Positions 18,500 through 25,967 of a stretch of DNA of 64,000 bases are shown here, in pieces (position 1 is the first letter of the stretch; the number at the start of each line of letters is the position of its first letter). Position numbers and translations under genes: made by a program. Under the pieces are notes generated by a model. That model saw only the letters and a list, made by a program, of their open reading frames with translations. It made no database searches and was not told the origin of the DNA. The DNA is taken from contig NZ_JACHMZ010000001.1 of assembly GCF_014205165.1 (NCBI RefSeq), positions 6,740,501 to 6,804,500 of the forward strand. Reading direction: 5' to 3'. The DNA is from Micromonospora carbonacea. Lineage in GTDB: Bacteria > Actinomycetota > Actinomycetes > Mycobacteriales > Micromonosporaceae.

Positions 18500-19255
18500 G
18501 TGCCACCGTCGGCTGATTCCGCACCTCCGCCCGGCCCGGCCGCCCGACCCGACCCCACGCCCCCGCCCGACCCCGCATCCCCGCCCGGTGCCGCCGCGCC
18601 GCCGCCCCGGGGCCAACGCGTCCGGCAGACGACCGAGCAGCTCCGGGCCCGCATCCTCGGCGGCGAGTGGCCGGTGGGCGGCCGCATCCCCACCGAGCCG
18701 CAACTCGTCGCCGCCCTCGGCGTGGGGCGCAACACCGTCCGGGAGGCCGTCCGCGCCCTGGTGCACGCCGGGGTGCTGGAGTGCCGGCAGGGCTCCGGGA
18801 CGTACGTGGTGTCGACCGACGAGCTGGCCCCCGTGGTGGCCCGCCGACTCACCGACGACCGGATGACCGAGGTCGTCGAGGTGCGCCGCGCCTTCGAGGT
18901 GGAGGCGGCGCGACTGGCCGCGCTGCGGCGTACCCCGGCGGACCTGGCCGCCCTCGACGGCGCGCTCGCCGCCCGGGAGGCCGCCTGGCGCGCGGGCCGG
19001 GTCGACGAGTTCGTCGAGGCCGACGCGGCCCTGCACACGGCGGTGGTGGCCGCCGCACACAACCGCATGCTCGCCGAGCTGTACGCGTCGGTCGGCGCGG
19101 CGCTGCGCAGCACGATCAGCCAGGCGACGGGCGACGCGCTGGAGCCCGAGCGGTACGTCGACCACGCCCGCCTGGTGGACGCGATCCGGGCCGGCGACCC
19201 GGACTTGGCGGCCCGGGAGGCTGGTGCTTTCCTGGAGCCCTCCCCGGGGGAATAG
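18500..19255 (+). CDS. GntR-family regulator, FadR/FCD subfamily
   Basis: A 251-residue repressor. A proline-rich leader of about 37 residues precedes a winged helix (GGRIPTEPQLVAALGVGRNTVREAVRAL, in parts). A helical FCD ligand domain (about 120-245) follows, with the usual His/Asp metal-site pattern (EADAALHTAVVAAAHN). GTG 18500 is the first start; the disordered leader leaves open a later start near residue 38. It probably controls the divergent CynX-like transporter in response to a small carboxylate or related ligand. Confidence 0.85.
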   Translation: MPPSADSAPPPGPAARPDPTPPPDPASPPGAAAPPPRGQRVRQTTEQLRARILGGEWPVGGRIPTEPQLVAALGVGRNTVREAVRALVHAGVLECRQGSGTYVVSTDELAPVVARRLTDDRMTEVVEVRRAFEVEAARLAALRRTPADLAALDGALAAREAAWRAGRVDEFVEADAALHTAVVAAAHNRMLAELYASVGAALRSTISQATGDALEPERYVDHARLVDAIRAGDPDLAAREAGAFLEPSPGE

Positions 19256-19294
19256 GTTGCCCGGGAACCGAACCGGACACCACGGGAGTGACGG

Positions 19295-19768
19295 ATGCTC
19301 AAGGGCTTCAAGGACTTCATCATGCGCGGCAACGTCGTCGACCTCGCGGTCGGCGTCGTCATCGGCGCGGCGTTCACGGGCGTGGTCACCCAGCTGACCA
19401 AGTCGTTCCTGGACCCGCTGATCCGCGTCCTCGTGCTGCTGATCACCGGCAGCGACAAGGGCCTCGCCGGCACGGCCCCGAAGTTCCGGGGCATCGCCTT
19501 CGACTGGATCGCCTTCGTCAACGCGGCGATCACCTTCCTGCTCACCGCGGCGGCGCTCTACTTCCTGGTCGTCTTCCCGATGAACAGGCTGGCCGAGCGG
19601 CGCAAGCGCGGCGAGGAGCCGCCGCCCGCCGCCCCCAGCGAGGAGGTCAAGCTGCTCACCGAGATCCGGGACGCGCTGGTGACCGCCGGCCACACCACCC
19701 CCGGCCAGCAGCGGGGGGCCCTGGACGACGTGCTCGGCCGCAACCCGGAGCCCCCGGCCGCGCGCTGA
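19295..19768 (+). CDS. mscL: Large-conductance mechanosensitive channel
   Basis: A 157-residue MscL. The N-terminal amphipathic helix MLKGFKDFIMRGNVVDLAVG and the pore-lining TM1 with the glycine/alanine packing (AVGVVIGAAFTGVV) are diagnostic. TM2 is FVNAAITFLLTAAALYFLVV, followed by a charged C-terminal helix (EVKLLTEIRDAL). The periplasmic loop is longer than in E. coli, as usual in actinobacteria. It opens under membrane tension on hypo-osmotic shock. A strong terminator follows directly. Confidence 0.95.
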   Translation: MLKGFKDFIMRGNVVDLAVGVVIGAAFTGVVTQLTKSFLDPLIRVLVLLITGSDKGLAGTAPKFRGIAFDWIAFVNAAITFLLTAAALYFLVVFPMNRLAERRKRGEEPPPAAPSEEVKLLTEIRDALVTAGHTTPGQQRGALDDVLGRNPEPPAAR

Positions 19769-19783
19769 CGCCCACCGCGACAC

Positions 19784-19819
19784 AATCCGGCCCTCACGGG
19801 ATCCCGTGGGGGCCGGATT
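19784..19819 (+). terminator. Strong palindromic terminator after mscL
   Basis: An 18-bp arm, AATCCGGCCCTCACGGGA, is followed without a loop by its complement with one mismatch. It lies 15 bp after the mscL stop and just before the LexA-like box and next gene. No T-run is needed for such stems in high-GC actinobacteria. Confidence 0.85.
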
Positions 19820-19822
19820 ATG

Positions 19823-19838
19823 TCGTACACATGTTCGA
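19823..19838. promoter_or_regulatory. Candidate LexA (SOS) box upstream of small gene
   Basis: TCGTACACATGTTCGA matches TCGAAC-N4-GTTCGA at 11 of 12 defined positions, with the same single deviation as the box at 5713. It ends 12 bp before the ATG of the 79-residue gene, where LexA would block transcription. Confidence 0.6.
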
Positions 19839-19850
19839 TAGAGTCCGGCC

Positions 19851-20090
19851 ATGGAACAGCGTAAGCACTGGTGGAACGGCAAATGGGGGCGGCTGGCCCG
19901 GCGGGACGTCTTCCTCCGGGTCGACGGCGACCGGTGGCACGTCGAGCAGCGCGCCGGGGGCGCGGAGGGGGTCTCCCGGTTCTACGAGCACCCGAGCGCG
20001 GAGGAGGCCGAGGAGACCGTCCGCGCGCTGCTCGCCGGAACGGACGGGTGGCGGGAACTGTCCCCCCGGCCGCCGTCCGGATGGGCCTGA
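19851..20090 (+). CDS. Small conserved actinobacterial protein, possibly SOS-controlled
   Basis: A 79-residue protein rich in Trp and charged residues (KHWWNGKWGRLARRDVFLR, WHVEQRAGGAEG, SAEEAEETVRALL). It has no membrane segment, Cys motif or known catalytic pattern. It resembles small actinobacterial proteins of unknown function. It sits alone behind the mscL terminator with its own LexA-like box, so a DNA-damage-linked role is possible. That inference depends entirely on the box. Confidence 0.7.
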   Translation: MEQRKHWWNGKWGRLARRDVFLRVDGDRWHVEQRAGGAEGVSRFYEHPSAEEAEETVRALLAGTDGWRELSPRPPSGWA

Positions 20091-20135
20091 CCGGCGCGGC
20101 GTTTAGTCCGGTGGCCGGGCGGGAACCGCCCCGGG

Positions 20136-20519
20136 ATGGAGCAGCAGGGGACGGATCAGCAGGCGGGCATCTCCCGCGTCACCACCGGGATGCCCGTGGT
20201 CGACGTGACCGGCGTCGAGGTCGGCACCGTGGACCTCGTCCAGCGGGGCGACCCGAACGCGCTGACCGTGCAGGCGTCGACCGCCCCCACCGCCGACCCG
20301 GGCGGCAGCCTGGACGAGTTGATCGAATCCGCGGCGGTCGAGGAGCCGGACGTCCCGGCCGACCTGGCCGCCCGCCTGCTGCGCACCGGCTACCTGAAGG
20401 TCTCCACCGACCACGCCCCGACCGGCGCGGTCTACGTGCTCGCCGACCAGATCGCCGCCGTCGCCGACGGCCGGGTACGCCTCGACGTCCTCGCGGCGAG
20501 CCTCCCCGCCGAGGAGTGA
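20136..20519 (+). CDS. DUF2171/PRC-barrel-like small protein
   Basis: A 127-residue protein. The segment GMPVVDVTGVEVGTVDLVQRGD is the beta-rich start of DUF2171/PRC-barrel-like proteins, and a second strand set near the C-terminus (TGAVYVLADQIAAVADGRV) repeats the fold. The middle is acidic. Function of these proteins is not known; PRC barrels often act as small binding modules. Transcription ends at the inverted repeat that starts 33 bp downstream. Confidence 0.65.
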   Translation: MEQQGTDQQAGISRVTTGMPVVDVTGVEVGTVDLVQRGDPNALTVQASTAPTADPGGSLDELIESAAVEEPDVPADLAARLLRTGYLKVSTDHAPTGAVYVLADQIAAVADGRVRLDVLAASLPAEE

Positions 20520-20551
20520 CCCCAGCGGGCCTCGATCGACGCCGGTCCCTT

Positions 20552-20626
20552 GATCGACTTCATGTCGGCGACATCGCGGTATCCCGGGGCGGTTTTCCCC
20601 ACCATGTCGCCGACATGGAGTCGATC
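20552..20626. repeat. Intergenic inverted repeat, CATGTCGGCGACAT family, copy 2
   Basis: The outer arms GATCGACTTCATGTCGGCG and complement (20552-20574 with 20604-20626) pair over 23 bp with one mismatch. The inner part CGCGGTATCCC matches copy 1 at 4213, while the central loop differs. It again separates two convergent genes and touches the stop codon of the BenE gene, so it may terminate both. Confidence 0.85.
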
Positions 20627-21903
20627 TAGCGCTCCGCCGGCCCAGCCGACGCGGGCTCGACGGGCGCGGGCGGCGCGACCGGCGCGGGCTCGACCGGCGC
20701 GGGCTCGACCGGCGCGGGCTCGACCGGCGCAGGCGGCGCGGTGGGGTCGCCCGCACGGCGGCGACGCAGCAACAGCAGCATCAACCAGCCGGCGAGCAGC
20801 CCCCAGAACGCGCCCCCGACGCCGAGCAGGCTCACCCCGGAGGCGGTGACGACGAAGGTCACCACGGCCGCCTCCCGGGTCGCCGGGTCGGCGACGGCCG
20901 CCGACACCGCGCCGGCCAGCGCGGCGAGCAGCGCGAGCCCCGCCACGGCCTCGATCAGCACGGGCGGGGAGAGCAGCACGAGGGCGGTGGCGACGCCCGC
21001 GCCGAGGCCGAGCAGCGCCAGCCCGACCCCCGCCGTGACCGAGGCGACCCAGCGGCGCTCCGGGTCCGGGTGGGCGTCGGGGCCGGCGGCCAGCGCGGCG
21101 GTGATCGCGGCGAGGTTGACCGCGTGCCCGCCGACCGGCGCGCCGATCGCGCTGGCCAGGCCGGTGACCCGCAGCGCGGAGCCTAGCGGGGGGCGGTAGC
21201 CGTACCCGGTGAGCACCGCCATCCCGGGGACGTTCTGCGCGGCCATGGTGACCAGGAACAGCGGCAGGGCCAGCCCGATCACCGCCGGCACCGTCCACTC
21301 GGGCGCGGTGAGGACGAACACCGGCCGCAGGCCGTGCGCGCCGATGCCGCCCGGCGTGGTCGCGGCGATGGCGACCGCCGCCGCGACGAGTGCGGCGGGC
21401 ACCGCCCAGCGCCGGGCGAAGCGGTGCAGGACGAGCCAGGTGACGACCACCGGCGCGGCCAGCTTCGGCACCTCGACCAGGGCGCGGACCGGCGCGGTGC
21501 ACAGCGGCAGCAGCACCCCGGCCAGCATCGCGGCGGCGATCGGCCCGGGGATCGCGGCCACCGCCCGGCCGAGGGCCGGGAAGAGGCCGGCGGCGACGAT
21601 CAGCGCACCGCAGACGACGAACGCGCCGACGGCCGCCGGCCAGCCGCCGGGGACCGGGCCGGTGGCCACCAGCAGCGCCGCCCCGGGGGTGGACCAGGCG
21701 ATCGCCATCGGCAGCCGGTGGCGCAGGCCCAGCCACACCGCGCAGAGGCCGGACGCGACGCTGACCGCGAGCAGCCCGGAGGCCGCCTGCCGCTCGTCGG
21801 CGCCGACGGCGCGCAGCCCGGCGAGCACGACGGTGAACGAGCTGGCGAAGCCGACGAGCGCGGTCACCACCCCGGCGAGCACGGGTTGCAGCAGGCCGGC
21901 CAC
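20626..21903 (-). CDS. BenE-family benzoate/proton symporter-like transporter
   Basis: A 425-residue permease with about 12 membrane segments. The phrases GFASSFTVVLAGLRAVGA, IAWSTPGAALL and AAQNVPGMAVLTGYGY are typical of BenE. It probably imports benzoate or a similar aromatic acid; no benzoate pathway genes are nearby, so the substrate is unproven. GTG 21903 with a GGGGGAAG site just upstream is preferred; a longer frame to 21978 would cross the operator palindrome. The C-terminus carries a PAPVE repeat encoded by 15-bp DNA repeats. It diverges from an XRE-cupin regulator that likely controls it. Confidence 0.85.
   Translation of the reverse strand: MAGLLQPVLAGVVTALVGFASSFTVVLAGLRAVGADERQAASGLLAVSVASGLCAVWLGLRHRLPMAIAWSTPGAALLVATGPVPGGWPAAVGAFVVCGALIVAAGLFPALGRAVAAIPGPIAAAMLAGVLLPLCTAPVRALVEVPKLAAPVVVTWLVLHRFARRWAVPAALVAAAVAIAATTPGGIGAHGLRPVFVLTAPEWTVPAVIGLALPLFLVTMAAQNVPGMAVLTGYGYRPPLGSALRVTGLASAIGAPVGGHAVNLAAITAALAAGPDAHPDPERRWVASVTAGVGLALLGLGAGVATALVLLSPPVLIEAVAGLALLAALAGAVSAAVADPATREAAVVTFVVTASGVSLLGVGGAFWGLLAGWLMLLLLRRRRAGDPTAPPAPVEPAPVEPAPVEPAPVAPPAPVEPASAGPAER
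20681..20725 (-). repeat. 15-bp coding repeats (PAPVE) in BenE C-terminus
   Basis: Three perfect copies of GGCGCGGGCTCGACC lie in frame and give repeated PAPVE pentapeptides, with diverged copies on both sides. The number of copies may vary between strains by replication slippage. Confidence 0.85.
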
Positions 21904-21919
21904 GTCTTCCCCCTTCGCC

Positions 21920-21935
21920 GTTCCGTTTACGGAAC
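21920..21935. promoter_or_regulatory. Candidate operator between BenE and XRE-cupin genes
   Basis: GTTCCGT-TT-ACGGAAC is a perfect 7-bp inverted repeat, extended by CGCC/GGCG outside. It lies 17 bp upstream of the transporter start and 25 bp upstream of the regulator start, the position expected for a shared operator of the XRE-cupin protein. Confidence 0.65.
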
Positions 21936-21959
21936 GATGGCGTGTAGCACGATAGCGGG

Positions 21960-22529
21960 ATGGAGTCGCCGACACCAACCCCCCGAACGGCCCGGGAGCA
22001 GGCAGTCACGGACGCCGGCACGGTCGGCGCCCGGGTGCGCGCCCTGCGCGAGGAGCGCGGCCTGTCACTGTCCACGCTGGCCCGGCTCGCCGGGGTGGGC
22101 AAGGCCACCCTCTCCGGCCTGGAGAACGGCACCCGCAACCCCACCCTGGAGACGCTCTACGCCGTGACCGCCCAGCTCGGGGTGCCGCTGACCGCGGCGC
22201 TCTCCGGGCCGGCGGCGACCCCCACGGTGCGCGGGGCGGCGGTGAGCGCCACCCTGCTGGAGGTGTTCACCGAGGCCGGGGCGACGTACGAGCTGTACCG
22301 GATGCGGGTCGCCCCCGGCGTCGGGCAGCTCTCCCCCGCGCACCAGCCCGGGGTCACCGAGCACGTCACCGTCTTCGCCGGGCAGCTCCGCGCCGGGCCG
22401 GTGGACGCCCCGCTGACCGCCGGTCCCGGCGGCCACCTGCGGTGGACGTCGGACGTGCCGCACGGCTACGCGGCGATCGGCGACGAGGAGGTGTGGGCGA
22501 GCCTGCTGCTGCGCTACCCCCGCCGCTGA
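21960..22529 (+). CDS. XRE-family regulator with C-terminal cupin
   Basis: A 189-residue regulator. Residues about 22-80 are an XRE helix-turn-helix (VRALREERGLSLSTLARLAG, KATLSGLENG, PTLETLYAVT). The C-terminal half is a cupin (TYELYRMRVAPG, PGVTEHVTVFAG), the usual small-ligand sensor of this subfamily. The divergent BenE-like transporter is the likely target. Confidence 0.85.
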   Translation: MESPTPTPRTAREQAVTDAGTVGARVRALREERGLSLSTLARLAGVGKATLSGLENGTRNPTLETLYAVTAQLGVPLTAALSGPAATPTVRGAAVSATLLEVFTEAGATYELYRMRVAPGVGQLSPAHQPGVTEHVTVFAGQLRAGPVDAPLTAGPGGHLRWTSDVPHGYAAIGDEEVWASLLLRYPRR

Positions 22530-22655
22530 TCGTTCGGGCCGGTCGACCGTTCGGGCCGCCGGCCGGTCGGCCACCCGCGCCGACACAAGATTCTTTTCGG
22601 GCCGACCCCGGAGGGCGTAGAGACGCCGGGCGGGTCTTCTTGGCAAGCTTGTCGT

Positions 22656-23378
22656 ATGACGCTGATCCTCCGCTCGGCCATCCTCAACGACGTCGGCCTC
22701 GTGCGGACCAACAACGAGGATTCCGCCCTCGCCGGTGACCGCCTCGTCGCCGTCGCCGACGGGATGGGTGGCCTGCCGGCTGGTGAGGTGGCGAGCGAGA
22801 TCGTCATCCGCATCCTCGACGAGCTGGACCCGCCCACCACCACCGAGGGGGCCGCCGACGCGCTGCGGGCCGTGGTGAGCACCGCCAACCAGCGGATCCG
22901 GGCCGCCATCTCCGTCGACCCGGCGCGCGAGGGCATGGGTACGACGCTCACGGCCGGCCTGCTCGCCGGGGACGTCCTGGTCCTCGCGCAGGTCGGCGAC
23001 TCCCGCTGCTACCTGCTGCGGGACAGCGAGCTGACCCAGCTCACCCGGGACGACACGTTCGTGCAGGCGCTCGTCGACCAGGGCGCGCTCTCCCCGGACC
23101 AGGCGCGGCACCACCCGCAGCGGTCGCTGGTGACCCGCGCCGTGCAGGGCGCCGACACGCCCCCGGCGATCGGCACGCTCACCGTCTTCGGCGGCGACCG
23201 GCTGCTGCTGTGCAGCGACGGGCTCTCCGACTACGTGGACGACGCGGCGATCGCCGCCGCCCTCGCCATGTACGGCGACCGCCAGCAGTGCGGCGAGCAG
23301 CTCGTGAAGCTCGCCCACCAGGCCGGCGCGCCCGACAACGTCACCGTCGTCGTCTCCGACGTCAGCGCGCTCGCATGA
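22656..23378 (+). CDS. PP2C-family serine/threonine phosphatase
   Basis: A 240-residue PPM phosphatase close to PstP/Stp in pattern but lacking a membrane anchor. Metal ligands are visible in VRTNNEDSALA, VADGMGGLPAGE, CSDGLSDYVDD and GAPDNVTVVV. It removes phosphate from Ser/Thr of proteins modified by Hanks-type kinases; no kinase is adjacent. Its stop overlaps the next gene's start as ATGA, so the two are co-translated. Confidence 0.88.
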   Translation: MTLILRSAILNDVGLVRTNNEDSALAGDRLVAVADGMGGLPAGEVASEIVIRILDELDPPTTTEGAADALRAVVSTANQRIRAAISVDPAREGMGTTLTAGLLAGDVLVLAQVGDSRCYLLRDSELTQLTRDDTFVQALVDQGALSPDQARHHPQRSLVTRAVQGADTPPAIGTLTVFGGDRLLLCSDGLSDYVDDAAIAAALAMYGDRQQCGEQLVKLAHQAGAPDNVTVVVSDVSALA

Positions 23379-24571
23379 CCATCCGCCGGTTGACCAACGC
23401 CGAACGGCCGGCCACCTCCTTCCCGCTCCAGGCGTACGCCTTCGAGGCGTCCCCGATGCGGGCCGGGCGGGCCGAGGAGTTCCGCAGCTACCTGCCCTAC
23501 CACGAGGCCACCCGCACCCTCGTCGCCGAGGAGGGCGGCGAGACGGTGGCCACCGTGTCGGCCATCCCGATGCGGCAGAACCTGCGCGGGGCGGTGCTGC
23601 CGATGGCCGGCGTCGCCGGGGTCGCCACCCACCCGCTGGCGCGGCGGCGCGGGCACGTCCGGGACCTGCTGCGCCAGCTCCTCGACGAGATGCGCGACGA
23701 GGGGCACCCGCTGACCACGCTGTACCCGTTCCGCGCGTCGTTCTACGAGCGCTTCGGCTACGTCGGGCTGCCCCGGGCGCGCACGGTGGCCTTCGCCCCG
23801 GCCGACCTGGCCCCGCTGCTGCGCGCGGACCTGCCCGGCGAGCTGGCCTGGGGCCGCAGCGGCGTCGGGTACGCCGACCACCGCGCCTTCACCGAGCGCT
23901 GCCTGGCCGAGCGGCACGGGTTCGCGGTCTTCCCCGACACCAGGGCGGTGCGGCAGCGCGACGACGACGACCGGTGGCAGCTCACCGCCCGCGTCGACGG
24001 CGAGACGGTCGGCGTGCTGACGTACCGGATCGACGACCACGGCGGCGAGCTGGCCGGCGACGACCTGCTGGTCGCCGACCCGTACGCCCGGTCCCTGATC
24101 CTGCAGTTCCTCGCCCGACACGTCGACCAGGTGGAGCGGGTCCGCCTGCGGATCCCGGCGGACGAGCTGCCCGAGCTGTGGCTGACCGACCTGGCCGTGC
24201 ACGTCGAGGCGCGGGTCGCCCGGCCAGGGTCGTCCGCGCCGATGGCCCGGCTGCTCGCGCTCGACGCGCTGGCCGGTCTCCCGGCCGGGCCGGGGCGGGT
24301 CCGGGTGGAGCTGACCGGGGACCGGTGGCTCGCCGGCACCCACCTGCTCGACGGCGCGACCGGTCGGCTGGAGCTGCCCGGCGACGCCGGCACCGCCGGG
24401 TCCGTGCCGGCGGCGACGCTCACGGCGGCCGGGCTCTCCGCCCTGGCGTACGGGGTGCTGGACCCGGCGGAGGTCGACGTCCGGGGCCTGGGCCGGGTGC
24501 CGGCGGACGCCGCCGCCGAGCTGCGCCGGCTCTTCCCCCGCCGGTTGCCATACCTCTTCGCGGACTTCTAG
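23375..24571 (+). CDS. Eis-like GNAT N-acetyltransferase
   Basis: A 398-residue protein with the three-part Eis architecture: an N-terminal GNAT domain (VAGVATHPLARRRGHVRDLL is the acetyl-CoA loop), a second degenerate GNAT domain, and a C-terminal SCP-like domain ending in the free carboxylate (LPYLFADF) used in catalysis. Eis enzymes acetylate amines, including aminoglycosides and some proteins; the substrate here is unknown. The start is ATG 23375, overlapping the phosphatase stop. Longer frames add arginine-rich shadow sequence. Confidence 0.88.
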   Translation: MTIRRLTNAERPATSFPLQAYAFEASPMRAGRAEEFRSYLPYHEATRTLVAEEGGETVATVSAIPMRQNLRGAVLPMAGVAGVATHPLARRRGHVRDLLRQLLDEMRDEGHPLTTLYPFRASFYERFGYVGLPRARTVAFAPADLAPLLRADLPGELAWGRSGVGYADHRAFTERCLAERHGFAVFPDTRAVRQRDDDDRWQLTARVDGETVGVLTYRIDDHGGELAGDDLLVADPYARSLILQFLARHVDQVERVRLRIPADELPELWLTDLAVHVEARVARPGSSAPMARLLALDALAGLPAGPGRVRVELTGDRWLAGTHLLDGATGRLELPGDAGTAGSVPAATLTAAGLSALAYGVLDPAEVDVRGLGRVPADAAAELRRLFPRRLPYLFADF

Positions 24572-24632
24572 ACCCTGGCCGCGGCGAGCGGGTGCTGTTT
24601 CGCGGCTCGGGGGCGCGGGTAGCGTCCTGCGG

Positions 24633-25379
24633 ATGCCGGAATGGTCGCAAGCGGGTGGTTGGGGGCTGCTGGCCGGGTCGGCGCTGCTGCTCGGGGCGGC
24701 GCTGGGCTGGTTCGTGCCCGTACCGCGCCGGGTCATCGCGTCGATCATGGCCTTCGGGGCCGGGGTGCTGCTCTCCGCCGTCTCCTTCGAGCTGATCGCC
24801 GAGGCGCACGAGCAGGGCGGCCTGTTGCCCACCACGGTCGGGGCGGCCGGCGGCGCGGTCGCGTACACCGGGGCGAACGTCCTGCTGGCCCGGCGGGGCG
24901 CGCGGCACCGCAAGCGCTCCGGCGCGCAGCCGTCGGAACAGGACGCGCCCGGCTCCGGGTCGGCGATCGCGGTGGGCGCGCTGCTCGACGGGATCCCCGA
25001 GTCGGTGGTGATCGGCGCGAGCCTGCTCACCGGCGGCCCGGTCAGCCTGGTCACGGTCGTCGCGGTCTTCCTCAGCAACGTGCCGGAGGGCCTGTCCAGC
25101 GCCGCCGGGATGCGCCGGGCCGGCCGGAGCAGCCGGTACGTCTTCGCCCTGTGGGCCGGGATCGCCCTGGTCAGCGGCCTCGCGGCGCTCGCCGGCTACA
25201 CGCTGCTGGGTGGCGCGCCGCCGGAGGTGCTGGCCTCGATCACCGCGCTGGCAGCCGGCGCGATCCTCGCGATGATCACCGACACCATGGTCCCCGAGGC
25301 GTTCGAGGACGCGCACCTGCTGGTCGGCCTGATCACGGTCGCCGGCTTCCTGACCGCCTTCGCGCTCTCCCACGCCTGA
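24633..25379 (+). CDS. ZIP-family metal transporter
   Basis: A 248-residue membrane protein with seven to eight helices. The metal-binding helices are visible as ALLDGIPESVVIGASL and FLSNVPEGLSSAAGM, the paired HN/DN-P-E motifs of ZIP proteins. Here the first has Asp-Gly-Ile-Pro-Glu instead of His-Asn. A charged cytosolic loop separates helices 3 and 4. It probably moves Zn or another divalent cation into the cytoplasm. Confidence 0.82.
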   Translation: MPEWSQAGGWGLLAGSALLLGAALGWFVPVPRRVIASIMAFGAGVLLSAVSFELIAEAHEQGGLLPTTVGAAGGAVAYTGANVLLARRGARHRKRSGAQPSEQDAPGSGSAIAVGALLDGIPESVVIGASLLTGGPVSLVTVVAVFLSNVPEGLSSAAGMRRAGRSSRYVFALWAGIALVSGLAALAGYTLLGGAPPEVLASITALAAGAILAMITDTMVPEAFEDAHLLVGLITVAGFLTAFALSHA

Positions 25380-25424
25380 GTGCGCTCCGGGCGCGGGCGA
25401 GGTCGGTAGGGGTTGGTGTGGCCG

Positions 25425-25531
25425 GGCGGGCGGCGGGCCACCCCGACCAGGTCCAGGCCCCGTTCCCGGCGTAGCCGGCGCAGCAGCGCCGTCCCGGCGT
25501 TCCCGCTCGCCCCCACCACCACGATCCGCAT
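25425..25531 (-). pseudogene. 5' fragment of an NAD(P)-dependent epimerase/SDR gene
   Basis: From ATG 25531 the minus strand reads MRIVVVGASGNAGTALLRRL and about 15 more typical residues of a Rossmann-fold N-terminus with the GxxGNxG dinucleotide loop. Similarity then stops, and the frame continues as the antisense of the ZIP gene end. The remaining 250 or so residues are missing. This is the stump of a deleted epimerase-like gene. Confidence 0.7.
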
Positions 25532-25576
25532 GCCTGGCCCCGTACCCGCTGCGCGGGGGCCGAACCGCGCGGGGCG

Positions 25577-25882
25577 TCAGGGTCGGGGGGAGGTGCGTAC
25601 CCAGCTCTGCCGCTGCCGGCGGTCCCGGCTGCGCCCGGTGGCGGCCAGGCAGCGCGGGCAGACGTGGCCCACCGCGTCGGCGGCGGTGAGCACGTCGGTC
25701 GGGGAGTAGTCGAAGCGGACGTGCGGGAAGCGGCGCAGCCCGGCCCTGCTCAGGGGCAGCCCGCACAGGGTCTGGTTCTGCCCGGGCAGCCAGGCGTGCA
25801 CCTCGCCGCCGGGCCGGCGCACCCCGTCGGGGCCGGTCTCCTCGCTCGACGCCGCCACCGCCGGCGCGCTGCTGATCCGCAT
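25577..25882 (-). CDS. Small hypothetical protein with Cys-rich C-terminal motif
   Basis: A 101-residue protein. The middle and C-terminal parts (HAWLPGQNQTLCGLPLSRAG, FPHVRFDYSP, VGHVCPRCLAATG) show a lone CGLPL and a CPRC pair that could bind zinc, as in short actinobacterial proteins of unknown function. It diverges from the AraC gene. No function is proposed. Confidence 0.6.
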   Translation of the reverse strand: MRISSAPAVAASSEETGPDGVRRPGGEVHAWLPGQNQTLCGLPLSRAGLRRFPHVRFDYSPTDVLTAADAVGHVCPRCLAATGRSRDRRQRQSWVRTSPRP

Positions 25883-25967
25883 GTCCTCCGCTTCCCCCGT
25901 CGGGGGCGATCCATCCGCCGCTCGCGGCGGGATCGACCGGGGCCTCGCTCCTGGTCACGGTGCTTCA

